Of a stretch of DNA of 64,000 bases, positions 14,935 through 24,327 are shown piece after piece. Within the stretch, counting starts at the first letter, position 1. Every line of letters starts with the position of its first letter. A model generated the notes under the pieces. The model worked only from the letters and a program-made list of their open reading frames with translations. It ran no database searches and was not told the DNA's origin. Source of the DNA: an uncultured Lachnospira sp. (lineage in GTDB: Bacteria > Bacillota > Clostridia > Lachnospirales > Lachnospiraceae); assembly GCA_934359185.1 (NCBI GenBank), contig CAKRLE010000001.1, forward strand, positions 124,001 to 188,000, given 5' to 3'. The position numbers and the translations under genes are program-made.

Positions 14935-16080
14935 TTAACCTTTAAAGTCCTTAGCAAATATGTCATCGTCTTTAATTACATTTCTCTGGAGACTGATATT
15001 AAGCACAATCCCCATTGACATCATCAGAACAAGCAGCGATGTCAAACCATAACTAAAGAACGGCAATGGCAAACCTGTATTAGGAAGAATCTGCGTTACA
15101 ACTCCTAGATTAATAAAAGTCTGAAAACCTATATAAGCTGCCACCCCACAGCATATTAATCTTCCAGCAAAGTTTTTCGCTCTCACGGCTGTAATTATAC
15201 ACTCAATAACTATCGATGACAATAAAATTATAACTGCCATACAGCCAGCAAAGCCTAATTCTTCACCTATAACTGCAAATATAAAGTCTGTATGTGCTTC
15301 TGCTATATAATTGGCATTCTTCATGGAAGTCGGATCATCGTTATCAAGTCCCTTGCCTGAGAGCTGTCCTGAACCAATAGCTTTGACAGCATACTCCTGC
15401 TGATACACACCGGCATCATTCTCTTCCGGATGAAGGAACGAAACAATTCTATTTCTTTGGTAATCTTTCAGAAAGAAAACTTTATTATTTTCGTTGCTGA
15501 TATAAAACAACGAGCCTACCATGACCGGTACAATAATCAGAATTGCAATTCCAATTGTTTTATAGCTTAATCCAGCACAAAATATAATCGTAAACAATAT
15601 AAGAAATGTAAGTATTGTCGTCGATAAATCAGGCTGTGATGCAATCAGCAATAACGGAAGTCCCAGAACACAGGCTAAAATAATTAAAAAACGCCAGTCA
15701 TTAATTCGATCCTTGTACATAGATACAATCTTAGCTGTTACAAGTATAAGTATCAGCTTCGACAATTCAGATGGCTGGAACTGGAATCCCAGCACATGAA
15801 TCCACCTCTTCGCTCCATGGCTTGACTTGCCAGCAGCCTTAACAAGGATAAGAAATATAATATTAATCACATACCAGAGCCAGTAATACTTAAGAATCCA
15901 GTTATAATCCATAAATGATATGAATAACATTAAAGAAACAGCTAATACAAGTCCAAAACACTGTTTAAGCGTATATTCAGGATTAGCACTATTAATAACA
16001 ACAATTCCAAAAAGTGCTGTTATCATCAGTATTAATAATAGTCTGAAATTATATGATTTTAATTGATATTTCTTAAACAT
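14935..16080 (-). CDS. rodA: RodA, peptidoglycan glycosyltransferase of the elongasome
   Basis: SEDS-family polytopic membrane enzyme that polymerises lipid II during elongation. The 381-residue protein has about ten membrane helices and the motifs GAKRWIHVLGFQFQPSELSKL, SQPDLSTTILTF, AHTDFIFAVIGEELGF and LPFFSYGLTSLLVLM. It is called RodA rather than FtsW/SpoVE because it lies in the mreBCD-PBP2 operon, next to its expected transpeptidase partner. AGGAG lies 5 bases before the ATG. Confidence 0.93.
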   Translation of the reverse strand: MFKKYQLKSYNFRLLLILMITALFGIVVINSANPEYTLKQCFGLVLAVSLMLFISFMDYNWILKYYWLWYVINIIFLILVKAAGKSSHGAKRWIHVLGFQFQPSELSKLILILVTAKIVSMYKDRINDWRFLIILACVLGLPLLLIASQPDLSTTILTFLILFTIIFCAGLSYKTIGIAILIIVPVMVGSLFYISNENNKVFFLKDYQRNRIVSFLHPEENDAGVYQQEYAVKAIGSGQLSGKGLDNDDPTSMKNANYIAEAHTDFIFAVIGEELGFAGCMAVIILLSSIVIECIITAVRAKNFAGRLICCGVAAYIGFQTFINLGVVTQILPNTGLPLPFFSYGLTSLLVLMMSMGIVLNISLQRNVIKDDDIFAKDFKG

Positions 16081-16100
16081 ACAAACTCCTAAAGAAATAA

Positions 16101-16376
16101 CTATTTGTCGCTATTACGCATATCCTTTATAGGAATATTAGCAAATAATGCAGGTACGGAACCATTGTTAGTATCAGATTCTGTTGATGTTATCTGAATA
16201 TCCAGTCCCTCAGCATCAATGACCATATATTTTGATATTACTTTAATAATATCATTTTTTATCATTTCCATCACCTCTGGCGAACAGTTAGCACGGTCAG
16301 AAACAAGCAAAAGCTTTAATCTGTCTTTAGCAACATCACCAGAGCCTTTTTTCTTAAATAAATCCATTAAGCTCAT
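16101..16376 (-). CDS. minE: MinE, topological specificity factor
   Basis: Stimulates MinD ATPase and displaces MinC, driving Min oscillation. The 91-residue sequence has the family plan: an amphipathic start (MSLMDLFKKKG), RLKLLLVSDRANCSPEVMEMIKND (contact helix/strand that binds MinD), then the C-terminal dimerisation region VIDAEGLDIQI. Directly follows minD on the minus strand. A full MinCDE set, rather than MinCD with DivIVA/MinJ as in Bacillus, is common in Clostridia. Confidence 0.93.
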   Translation of the reverse strand: MSLMDLFKKKGSGDVAKDRLKLLLVSDRANCSPEVMEMIKNDIIKVISKYMVIDAEGLDIQITSTESDTNNGSVPALFANIPIKDMRNSDK

Positions 16377-16397
16377 TATAATAGTCCCCCGTATATT

Positions 16398-17204
16398 TTA
16401 CTTACTGCCCTTAAATAAAGAAGAAAGCTTCTTAAAGAATCCACCCTTACCATTAAGATCAAGGAATTCAACATCCTCGCCAATAATTCTTCTGCATATA
16501 TTCATATATGCCTGTCCTGCAAGTGAATCATCACCCACAAGTGGCTGTCCTTTATTAGTTGCAACAACAATATTTTCATCATCTGGTACAGCGCCGATAA
16601 CATTAAGCTGTAAAATGTCATTGACATCATCAATTGACATCATTTCTCCCCTGTTAACCATGTCCATTCTTATTCTGTTAACAATAAGATCCTCATGATC
16701 TTTAAGGCCATGTGCATCAAGCAATCCCACAATCCTGTCAGCATCTCTTATAGCCGATACCTCTGGAGTTGTAATTACTAAAGCTCTGTCAGCTCCTGCA
16801 ATTGCATTCTGGAATCCCTGTTCAATTCCAGCAGGACAGTCAAGGATTATGTAATCAAATTCTTCCGGGTCAGCTTTTAATTCATCAAGTACCTTAATCA
16901 TCTGTTCTGGAGATATTGCAGATTTGTCTCTTGTCTGTGCTGTTGGAAGTAAAAACAGCTTAGGACATCTCTTATCTGTGATTAATGCCTGCTTGATTCT
17001 GCAGTTTCCTTCAACAACGTCTACAAGATTATATACAATTCTATTTTCCAGTCCTAATACAACATCAAGATTTCTAAGACCTGTATCTGTATCAATCATA
17101 ACAACTTTTTTTCCAAGCTTTGCAAGTCCTGTACCAATATTAGCAGTTGTTGTAGTCTTACCAACGCCACCCTTTCCAGATGTAACAACAATAACTTCGC
17201 TCAT
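16398..17204 (-). CDS. minD: MinD, septum site-determining ATPase
   Basis: Membrane-binding ParA-type ATPase that recruits MinC. The 268-residue protein has the deviant Walker A GKGGVGKTTTTAN at residues 10-22, DTDTGLRNLD (switch I area), LDCPAGIEQGF (switch II) and a C-terminal basic amphipathic end (KGGFFKKLSSLFKGSK) that serves as the membrane targeting sequence. It lies between minC and minE, with AGGAGG before the ATG. Confidence 0.97.
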   Translation of the reverse strand: MSEVIVVTSGKGGVGKTTTTANIGTGLAKLGKKVVMIDTDTGLRNLDVVLGLENRIVYNLVDVVEGNCRIKQALITDKRCPKLFLLPTAQTRDKSAISPEQMIKVLDELKADPEEFDYIILDCPAGIEQGFQNAIAGADRALVITTPEVSAIRDADRIVGLLDAHGLKDHEDLIVNRIRMDMVNRGEMMSIDDVNDILQLNVIGAVPDDENIVVATNKGQPLVGDDSLAGQAYMNICRRIIGEDVEFLDLNGKGGFFKKLSSLFKGSK

Positions 17205-17290
17205 TACGCGCCTCCTATTATCTTTTATTAATTATTTTTCATATTCCTGCATAGATATAATTATGCTTCAATACGTTTATTAAATCAACC

Positions 17291-18004
17291 CTAATTAATC
17301 TTAATATCTTCAATTACATCAGCAGATAAATCTTCAATGTATATATTGCCATCTTCCACAAATGCAATCTTAGGTTCTATATTCTTTGACTGCTTATTAA
17401 GCCTTGACAGCCTTGCTCTCTTTATCTTGGCTGATACTGATGTATCCGAACTTCTTGCAATTACATCAGCTATCTTAATCTGCATCGGACTCATGTCAAG
17501 AGCCACTACAAACGAATTGCCATTGCCACCAGCTCCTGCATAAACATTACCTTTAAGACTTCCAAGCACAATGACATTTCCTTTTGATATAACTCTTCCT
17601 CCAGGATTAACATCACCTAATATTATCACACTTGTCTCTGACTCAAGTACCTGCCCAGAGCGCAATGTTCCTTTGTAAAACAATCCATCAGCATTGCCAT
17701 TGACAAGAAGTGAATCACTTGAAATACTTTCATCCTGTCCACCATCAGAACTGCTCTTATTATCAAGCACACATATTATCTTCATGTTAGTTGACTCATC
17801 GATAACATCCAGCAATTCCTGCTGCTGTTCATTGGACAAATCTCTTCCTTCAAATGCCAAAGCCATATCAGCATTGCCAAAGAAAGAAGCTGATTGTGTA
17901 AATTTCTCTTTTACAAGGCTTTTCAATTCTTCAAAACTTATATCATCATCAAGAATAACTGTTATCCCCTGCTTATTGCTTTTAATTATAACTGAATTAT
18001 TCAC
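17291..18004 (-). CDS. minC: MinC, FtsZ assembly inhibitor
   Basis: Division-site inhibitor acting on FtsZ, recruited to membrane by MinD. The 237-residue product has an N-terminal MinC domain (VIIKSNKQGITVILDDD) and a C-terminal right-handed beta-helix domain (about residues 110-200, LRSGQVLESETSVIILGDVNPGG, VIVLGSLKGNVYAGAGG). I chose a GTG start at 18004 because GAGGT lies 5 bases upstream and the N-terminus then aligns with the family; the ATG at 18028 has no SD. Next gene downstream is minD. Confidence 0.94.
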   Translation of the reverse strand: MNNSVIIKSNKQGITVILDDDISFEELKSLVKEKFTQSASFFGNADMALAFEGRDLSNEQQQELLDVIDESTNMKIICVLDNKSSSDGGQDESISSDSLLVNGNADGLFYKGTLRSGQVLESETSVIILGDVNPGGRVISKGNVIVLGSLKGNVYAGAGGNGNSFVVALDMSPMQIKIADVIARSSDTSVSAKIKRARLSRLNKQSKNIEPKIAFVEDGNIYIEDLSADVIEDIKIN

Positions 18005-18061
18005 GCCGCACCTCACATTCTTCTCCATACAAACATATATATTTTAAAGTTTTTTTTAATA

Positions 18062-20818
18062 TTATTCAAGTCCAAAGTACGTTTTTAAAATATTCGCTGT
18101 AAGTGTTGCTGTATATCCACTTCCATAGCCATTTCTTATAATGACAGCCATAGCCACCTGTGGATTTTCATAAGGAGCATAACTTATCATTGTCGCATGG
18201 TCAGGATCATTACCACTTTCCTGGGCAGTACCCGTCTTAGATCCAACAGTAATTCCGACGTTCTTTACATCCGCATATGATTCTGTAGCCAGATACATGC
18301 CGTAATGTACAGCATTCCATATGCCTGAACTTATATTCATTGTAGATGCAACCTCTGCTTCATTCTCTCTAATAAGATTACCGCTGTTATCTGTTATCTT
18401 ATCAATAAGCGTAAGATTGTAACATGTTCCACTATTTGCAATTGTTGTAACATATCTTGCAAGATTCAGGGCACTATATTGATGGGTTCCCTGTCCAATC
18501 GCTGAACGGATGGCATCCTCTGTTGATGCATGTGGTGCTTTCTCTGAAATCTCAATGCCTGCCTTTGTCGCAATTCCCATCTGCTCTGCATAGTTTTTAA
18601 GAATGCTTAAAGCGTAGGTACTGTTATAGCTGCCATCTCTTAACTTTCCAAGCCTGAATCCAACATTATAAAAATACACATTACATGAATCCCTTATCGC
18701 TGTTGATACATTCTCTGTTCCATGTCCCCATCTCTGCCAGCATCTTGGTGGCGGATCAATCTCATTAAATGAACCCGAACAGAAAAACTCCGTTGAAGTA
18801 TCTATAACTCCCTGATCAAGACCAGCTATTGAAGAACATATTTTAAAAATCGAACCTGGCGCATTCTGTGCCTGCGTTGCATAATTAGTAAGCGGTTTAG
18901 AATTATCATTGCTGAGTTTAGAATAATATTCCGCATCAACCGTACCTGACATTTTATTATTATCATAACTTGGATATGATACAAGTGCCAGAACCTTTCC
19001 TGTATTAGGATCTGTCATGACACAGGAACCTGAACATGGTTCAAGCGCCAGCTCTGCTGGTGTTATCTTCTTAGTTGTTATAGCATCAACCATAAAGTTA
19101 TATGGTGACATTCTGTTTTCTCTTATATAAGTATAATCATCCTCTGAATCAAGATATCCCTGTTCAAACAGAATCATAATAAGCTGTCTTCCAGTGATAT
19201 CTACATTGTTGATCATATATTTGTACATTTTCTTTGAAAAATTATTATCTACATATAACTGGTCAATAATGTACTGGCACAATATGTCATATGATTCGGA
19301 AAGGCTTGTGTACTGCTGGTCAGCAAGTAATGACATATCAATCCAGTTCTTTGTTATACCATACTTTAAAAGCTCTGTAAGGCTTGTATTATTCTCATTA
19401 ATCCAATCCTTATAAAGAGCATCATTGGTATCTACCTTGCTCGTATTGAATATCTTATTAGAGCACAATAAATCCTTATAGATATACCAGATATACGCTT
19501 TCTGTTCTTCTGTAAGATTTCCATACTTAGTACTTCCATATCTCAATTCATTTTCAAGCCAGGCAAATGTATTATCTTTCTTTACAAGATATGTGTTATA
19601 GACCTCTGTCTCTGCCTCATGTTCGCAAAGAGCCATCTTGTCAAGTGATATAAGATTATTATTAACAAGTGAAAAGTAAACTTCTTTAATAGGTATATTG
19701 ATTCTTGAAACTTCGCCTGATGAGTTATATTCGTATTTTTCATCACCTGATGTTATATAAGTGAGCAATATCTTAACAATCTGGTCCTCAATCTCTTCAT
19801 ATATCTCTTTCTGGAGATTGATATCTATTGTAAGATAAACATCATTACCTGCAACAGCATCTGTCTCATCAACAACCTCAGTTATACGTCCAACAGTATC
19901 CACATATACTGTCTTAGATCCCTTGGTACCAGCAAGTTCTGTCTCCATAGCCTGCTCAATTCCTGTTTTACCAACAACATCATTATTCTCATACACATTA
20001 TTCTGTGCATTAAGCGTCTCTAACTCTGTTGTTGAGATAGTTCCTGTATATCCTAGTACCTGTGAACAATATACACTGTTAACATATCTTCTTACATACT
20101 GTTGTTCAACTATAACGCCTGGAAGTTCACCTGAATTTTCAAGAACAGCTGCAACTGTATCATCTGACACTTCATTAGCAATTGTAAAACTTACATATCG
20201 GTTATATGAATTAGCAGACATATTAACTCTTAAATTAATAATTTCAAGAAGATGCTCTACGCTGTAATCATCTTTATTAATCTCGTATTTCTTACAAAGA
20301 AAATCAATCATATCATTTGCTGATGCATTTCTTTGTTCATCAGAAAGCTCTGATATTGTTTTTTCACCATATGTATCTCTCTTAAATCTTAACAAAGCAG
20401 TATCTGAAACTGTATATGCAAATCCATCTGCACCATCTGATACAATCTGAAAATCATTGGCAAACTTATCATTCTTTGATTCAATAATTGTAAGTGTTTT
20501 CTCAATTGCTGAATTAATAGAATTATTCTTAATTGTTGTACTTGAATATGTTCCACTGTCACTTATCTTGACAGCAAATGCAATTTCATTGTATGCAAGC
20601 AGAACACCATTTTTATCAAATATCCTTCCTCTTGTCGCAGCAACACTTGTAGTCTTTTTAATTGATTCAGACAATGATGAAACATATGAATCACCATTGA
20701 TTATCTGAAGATTAAAAATTCTGCCAACAATAATAGAAAACATAACTATAAAGACCAGTACTAATGGTACAATTCTTGACTTTAGTAAACTTAGAATGTA
20801 ATCAAATGTCTCTCTCAT
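18062..20818 (-). CDS. mrdA: Penicillin-binding protein 2 (elongation transpeptidase), enlarged
   Basis: Class B PBP that cross-links peptidoglycan with RodA. Residues 1-30 hold the membrane anchor, the pedestal domain follows (VAATRGRIFDKNG at about 58), and the transpeptidase motifs are SxxK in GSIFKICS (about 655), SxN in RDSCNVYF (about 709) and KTG in SKTGTAQES (about 862). At 918 residues it is much longer than the usual 600-700. The extra material is a helix-rich insert of about 220 residues (roughly 345-585) between the pedestal and the transpeptidase domain. The start overlaps mreD by 17 bases; minC follows. Confidence 0.95.
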   Translation of the reverse strand: MRETFDYILSLLKSRIVPLVLVFIVMFSIIVGRIFNLQIINGDSYVSSLSESIKKTTSVAATRGRIFDKNGVLLAYNEIAFAVKISDSGTYSSTTIKNNSINSAIEKTLTIIESKNDKFANDFQIVSDGADGFAYTVSDTALLRFKRDTYGEKTISELSDEQRNASANDMIDFLCKKYEINKDDYSVEHLLEIINLRVNMSANSYNRYVSFTIANEVSDDTVAAVLENSGELPGVIVEQQYVRRYVNSVYCSQVLGYTGTISTTELETLNAQNNVYENNDVVGKTGIEQAMETELAGTKGSKTVYVDTVGRITEVVDETDAVAGNDVYLTIDINLQKEIYEEIEDQIVKILLTYITSGDEKYEYNSSGEVSRINIPIKEVYFSLVNNNLISLDKMALCEHEAETEVYNTYLVKKDNTFAWLENELRYGSTKYGNLTEEQKAYIWYIYKDLLCSNKIFNTSKVDTNDALYKDWINENNTSLTELLKYGITKNWIDMSLLADQQYTSLSESYDILCQYIIDQLYVDNNFSKKMYKYMINNVDITGRQLIMILFEQGYLDSEDDYTYIRENRMSPYNFMVDAITTKKITPAELALEPCSGSCVMTDPNTGKVLALVSYPSYDNNKMSGTVDAEYYSKLSNDNSKPLTNYATQAQNAPGSIFKICSSIAGLDQGVIDTSTEFFCSGSFNEIDPPPRCWQRWGHGTENVSTAIRDSCNVYFYNVGFRLGKLRDGSYNSTYALSILKNYAEQMGIATKAGIEISEKAPHASTEDAIRSAIGQGTHQYSALNLARYVTTIANSGTCYNLTLIDKITDNSGNLIRENEAEVASTMNISSGIWNAVHYGMYLATESYADVKNVGITVGSKTGTAQESGNDPDHATMISYAPYENPQVAMAVIIRNGYGSGYTATLTANILKTYFGLE

Positions 20819-21332
20819 TTACCTCACCTAATCTCCTCTTATCCTTGCTCTTTAAGTATGGATTCAGCTTTAATATCGGTTTCATAATAATAAGCATTAT
20901 AAGCGCACTGTAAAGCATTTCTGGAATAATAATCTTATTCAGATAAAACCCATAATCAAGATCATTATGAAGCATGAAAATTCCAAAATAAGATCCTGTC
21001 TCAAATACAAAATCCCATATAATTGTAAATATAACCGGAAGAGCTATATTGCTCTCTTCATATTTGTTAAAAAACAGTCCAGAAACATATCCTGCAGCAA
21101 CAAACACCAGTGAGGAATATCCTAATACATTCGGCGAATATACATCATACATTAACCCTGAAAAGAATCCGACAAACATGCCTTCATTGCTTCCATTGAT
21201 ATAACCAAAGATAACTGGCAAGAGTATCATGAAATTAGGCATAATCCCGCCTAATCTGATAGCTCTCCCCAGTGTCGTCTGCAATGCTATAAAAAATATT
21301 ATTAAAATCAGTTCTAAGATTTTCCTTTTCAT
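20802..21332 (-). CDS. mreD: MreD, rod shape-determining membrane protein
   Basis: Polytopic protein of 176 residues, about five membrane helices, with the family N-terminal pattern of basic start, IILIIFFIALQTTLG, then a PNFMILLPVIFGYINGSNEGMFVGF region and GLMYDVYSPNVLGYSSL. Works with MreC in the elongasome. The ATG directly follows the mreC stop (TAAATG), so it is probably coupled; SD match is weak. Overlaps the PBP2 start. Confidence 0.93.
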   Translation of the reverse strand: MKRKILELILIIFFIALQTTLGRAIRLGGIMPNFMILLPVIFGYINGSNEGMFVGFFSGLMYDVYSPNVLGYSSLVFVAAGYVSGLFFNKYEESNIALPVIFTIIWDFVFETGSYFGIFMLHNDLDYGFYLNKIIIPEMLYSALIMLIIMKPILKLNPYLKSKDKRRLGEVNERDI

Positions 21333-22181
21333 TTAATTACCAGAATCCTTTAACTTTGTGATAATCAAAACTTCCTGCAGATGTTCAAAATCAACAGCCG
21401 GCACAAGATAACCAGACTGCGTAAGGTTATTTACATCCAGCGATACATCTTTAGTATACCCAATCAGAATTCCTGATAAATATTTATCACTAATATTAGA
21501 AGTTACAATCTTATCTCCATTTCTGACATTAACAGAACTGTTAAAGTACTTTACACTTATGAATCCGCTGTCCATAAGTTTTATGTCACCTTCAACAGTA
21601 CATTTATCTCCAGTATCTATAAGCTGTCCACTCACAAAGCTTCCATCTTCTATAACCGTCTTTACAGTAGCAGAATGTGCATTAACAGATGTTACTATTC
21701 CTACAAGTCCGCCCGATGCAACTACATTCATATCAACCTGTATGCCTTCTTCTCTACCTTTATCAATTATAAATGTAGAATACCAGTTATCTGATGATGT
21801 CATGATAATCCTTGCACCAACTTTAGGATAATCTTCATACTGTGCATCAAGTTCATAAAGACTTCTAAGCCTGTCAAGTTCATATGTATCCTGCTTTAAT
21901 CTGTTATTCTCTTCAGTAAGGCTATCTACTGTGTTGTGCAGTGATTCATTCTCTTCAAGAAGCCTGCTTACCTCCTGAAGCTGGTCATACTTATCATTAG
22001 TCCATAAACCAATATAGTTCATTCCCTTCTGGATTGGCATGACAACATACGCAACAGCATTTGTCAATGGTGATGAAACTTTATCAGTTATGAAACTGAC
22101 ACCTATGAACAAAACACATACAACACACACAGCTATCAGAATATATTTAGATGTAAAATAATCTGATAATTTCCTTCTCAT
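21333..22181 (-). CDS. mreC: MreC, rod shape-determining scaffold
   Basis: Bitopic protein of 282 residues linking MreB to PBP2/RodA. One membrane helix (about 13-31), a coiled coil (about 60-100, LQEVSRLLEENESLHNTVDSL) and the beta-rich extracellular domain (GARIIMTSSDNWYSTFIIDKG, SGGLVGIVTSVNAHSA, DKIVTSNISDKYLSGILIG). Between mreB and mreD in the standard order. SD GGAGG precedes the ATG. Confidence 0.96.
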   Translation of the reverse strand: MRRKLSDYFTSKYILIAVCVVCVLFIGVSFITDKVSSPLTNAVAYVVMPIQKGMNYIGLWTNDKYDQLQEVSRLLEENESLHNTVDSLTEENNRLKQDTYELDRLRSLYELDAQYEDYPKVGARIIMTSSDNWYSTFIIDKGREEGIQVDMNVVASGGLVGIVTSVNAHSATVKTVIEDGSFVSGQLIDTGDKCTVEGDIKLMDSGFISVKYFNSSVNVRNGDKIVTSNISDKYLSGILIGYTKDVSLDVNNLTQSGYLVPAVDFEHLQEVLIITKLKDSGN

Positions 22182-22219
22182 CTTAATCCTCCATGCTATG
22201 AGTATTAATACACAACTTA

Positions 22220-23239
22220 TTAATCGTATACTTTATCCTGTGGTGTGTATGCGATTCCCTCAAAATCTGGATTAGTGACAACTCCCATAAGTCCTCTTAC
22301 AACACTCTCAGATGGATTCTCAACAACATTAACCTTAAGATTAGTCTCTCCATTAATAAATGTTTCAAGATTATTGATATTAGATGTACCACCCGAAACG
22401 TAGATGCCGTTCTTTATAATATCTGCCGCAAGTTCTGGCGGTGTTCTCTCTAATATTACTTTAATTGAGTCCATTATTGAATGAAGCGGATCAATTATAG
22501 CCTGATATATTACATCTGATGATATATCCACGCTTACAGGAAGACCTGATAATACATTACGTCCAAATCCAGGAGCAAATGTCTCGTCACATTTAACAGC
22601 ACTTCCTATCTGCTTCTTTAAACCTTCTGCCGTCTTACTTCCTATAACAAGATTGTAAACTTTTCTAATATGGCTGATAATACAGTCATCAAGCTTATTA
22701 CCACCTATCTTGACTGATTTGCTTATTACAATTCCACCAAGAGAAAGTACTGATATCTCAGTTGTCTCAGCTCCGATATTCACAATCATGATACCTCTTG
22801 ACTTCGTTACATCAAGACCAGCACCGATTGCATCTGCAACTGGCTTGTCAACTATGAATATATTTTTGGCTTTAACCTTTGAATCTGCTACAAGCTCATA
22901 AAACGCTCTCTTCTCAACCTCTGTAACATCTGTTGGAACAGCTATATAAAAATCTGTATTGCCAGCATTCTTCTTATCACCATTAAGCTTATTATAGAAC
23001 TGTAAAAGAAGTGTCTCCATATTCTCAATATCAGCAATAACGCCATACTTTACTGGAAATGAAACCTGAATATTCTCTGGTGCCTTTTCATACATCTCAT
23101 ATGCCTCATCACCAAATGCAAGAAGATCCTTCTTATTAGCAATTGCTATGATATTCTTTTCATTAAGAATCTGTTCCTTATCTTTACAGCACATTTTAAA
23201 ATTACTTGTACCTATATCAACGCCGTAAACAGTACCCAT
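22220..23239 (-). CDS. mreB: MreB, actin-like cell shape protein
   Basis: Actin-fold ATPase that organises sidewall synthesis beneath the membrane. The 339-residue sequence has phosphate 1 motif VYGVDIGTSNFKM, the connect-1 and phosphate 2 regions (GIMIVNIGAETTEISVLSLGG), KIGGNKLDD and the adenosine motif GIYVSGGTSNINN. It is somewhat diverged from canonical MreB (DLGTAN becomes DIGTSN), as in many Lachnospiraceae. First gene of the mreBCD-PBP2-min series, after radC; AAAGGGG SD. Confidence 0.93.
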   Translation of the reverse strand: MGTVYGVDIGTSNFKMCCKDKEQILNEKNIIAIANKKDLLAFGDEAYEMYEKAPENIQVSFPVKYGVIADIENMETLLLQFYNKLNGDKKNAGNTDFYIAVPTDVTEVEKRAFYELVADSKVKAKNIFIVDKPVADAIGAGLDVTKSRGIMIVNIGAETTEISVLSLGGIVISKSVKIGGNKLDDCIISHIRKVYNLVIGSKTAEGLKKQIGSAVKCDETFAPGFGRNVLSGLPVSVDISSDVIYQAIIDPLHSIMDSIKVILERTPPELAADIIKNGIYVSGGTSNINNLETFINGETNLKVNVVENPSESVVRGLMGVVTNPDFEGIAYTPQDKVYD

Positions 23240-23256
23240 ATTTGTACCCCTTTCAG

Positions 23257-23934
23257 TTATATATATTCTTTTTCTTTTAAACTCACATAATCATTGTCGC
23301 CAATAATTATATGATCCAGCAGATGAATCCCAATAAGTTCACCTGCATCATAGACATCCTTTGTCACTGATATATCGTTACCACTTGGTGTTGCATCCCC
23401 ACTCGGATGATTATGAAGCAGTACAATATAAACCGCACCATACTTCAATGCCTGCAAAAATATATCTCTCGGGCTTACAAGTGAAGCATTGATTGTTCCT
23501 ATTGTAAGCACCATATCTTTTATAAGGCTGCATTTATTATCCAGCAATACAAGCATAAGATGTTCCTGTGTAAGATGTCTTAAATCCTCCATATAATATA
23601 ACGCTATGGAGGCAGAATCTGAAAACTTTAGTTTCTTTAATGCTGTCTGCTTTGCCATTCTTCTTGACAATTCACATATACACTGTATCTGTACTGCTTT
23701 AACAGTACCAACACCCTTAATTGTAGTAAGCTCTTCTATCGAAAGATTAGTAAGACCAAGCAGATTATTCTCTGAATCAGCTGACCTTCCAAGCATCAAT
23801 ATAGCTTCTGCCAGTTCTGTTGAATCTTTACCAGTTGTTCCTACTCTTAATATTGCTCCTAAAAGCTGTGTATCTGTCAATGATTTGGCTCCATACGCCA
23901 GACAGCGTTCGTAAGGTTTATTATCCTGTGTCAT
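23257..23934 (-). CDS. radC: RadC-family JAB/MPN-domain protein
   Basis: Product of 225 residues with an N-terminal helix-hairpin-helix part (LTTIKGVGTVKAVQIQCICELSRR) and a C-terminal JAB1/MPN metalloprotease-like domain containing HNHPSGD (about 173-179) and a DATPSGNDISVTK stretch. The original DNA-repair role given to RadC is doubtful; the true function is unresolved. Its place just upstream of mreB is conserved in Firmicutes. AAAGGG precedes the ATG. Confidence 0.95.
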   Translation of the reverse strand: MTQDNKPYERCLAYGAKSLTDTQLLGAILRVGTTGKDSTELAEAILMLGRSADSENNLLGLTNLSIEELTTIKGVGTVKAVQIQCICELSRRMAKQTALKKLKFSDSASIALYYMEDLRHLTQEHLMLVLLDNKCSLIKDMVLTIGTINASLVSPRDIFLQALKYGAVYIVLLHNHPSGDATPSGNDISVTKDVYDAGELIGIHLLDHIIIGDNDYVSLKEKEYI

Positions 23935-23974
23935 CTAACCCTTTCCGTTCAAGGCGGATTTAATATACAAAAAA

Positions 23975-24247
23975 CTATATAACCTTATACACTACGATTG
24001 CAATAATCACGCCTATAATACTTGCTATAGTTATGCGTATCTGTAATGCAAATGTAATAACAAGAATACCAAGATCCAGAATCAGCGGATTACCTGAATT
24101 ATTGATTCCGAATGTATTGCCATATGACAGCCATGAAAGAGCTGGCACTCCTGCTGTGACTTCTGATATAAGTCCTCCTACAACAACACCTATAAGGATA
24201 AATAACAATAACAGCCATCCATTCTTATACTTTGATAAATTATTCAT
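23975..24247 (-). CDS. DUF4321 family small membrane protein
   Basis: A 90-residue protein with an N-terminal helix (about 11-28) and a hydrophobic C-terminal half with one or two helices. The middle stretch GNPLILDLGILVITFALQIRITIASIIG is the pattern I associate with DUF4321, found upstream of radC and mreB in Clostridia. Role unknown, perhaps linked to the envelope. It is the first gene after the promoter at 24292-24320. Confidence 0.8.
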   Translation of the reverse strand: MNNLSKYKNGWLLLLFILIGVVVGGLISEVTAGVPALSWLSYGNTFGINNSGNPLILDLGILVITFALQIRITIASIIGVIIAIVVYKVI

Positions 24248-24291
24248 ACCCTTATCCTACCCCTGATTATTCTCGCATTAAACCAAATTGT

Positions 24292-24320
24292 ATTATATCA
24301 TACCATTTTTTAATTGTACA
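24292..24320 (-). promoter_or_regulatory. Promoter of the DUF4321-radC-mre-min operon
   Basis: TGTACA (24315-24320), 17-base spacer, TATAAT (24292-24297), followed about 45 bases later by the DUF4321 start. The -35 element is part of an ATTGTACA motif also found at the apt promoter. Confidence 0.7.
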
Positions 24321-24327
24321 CAGCAGT

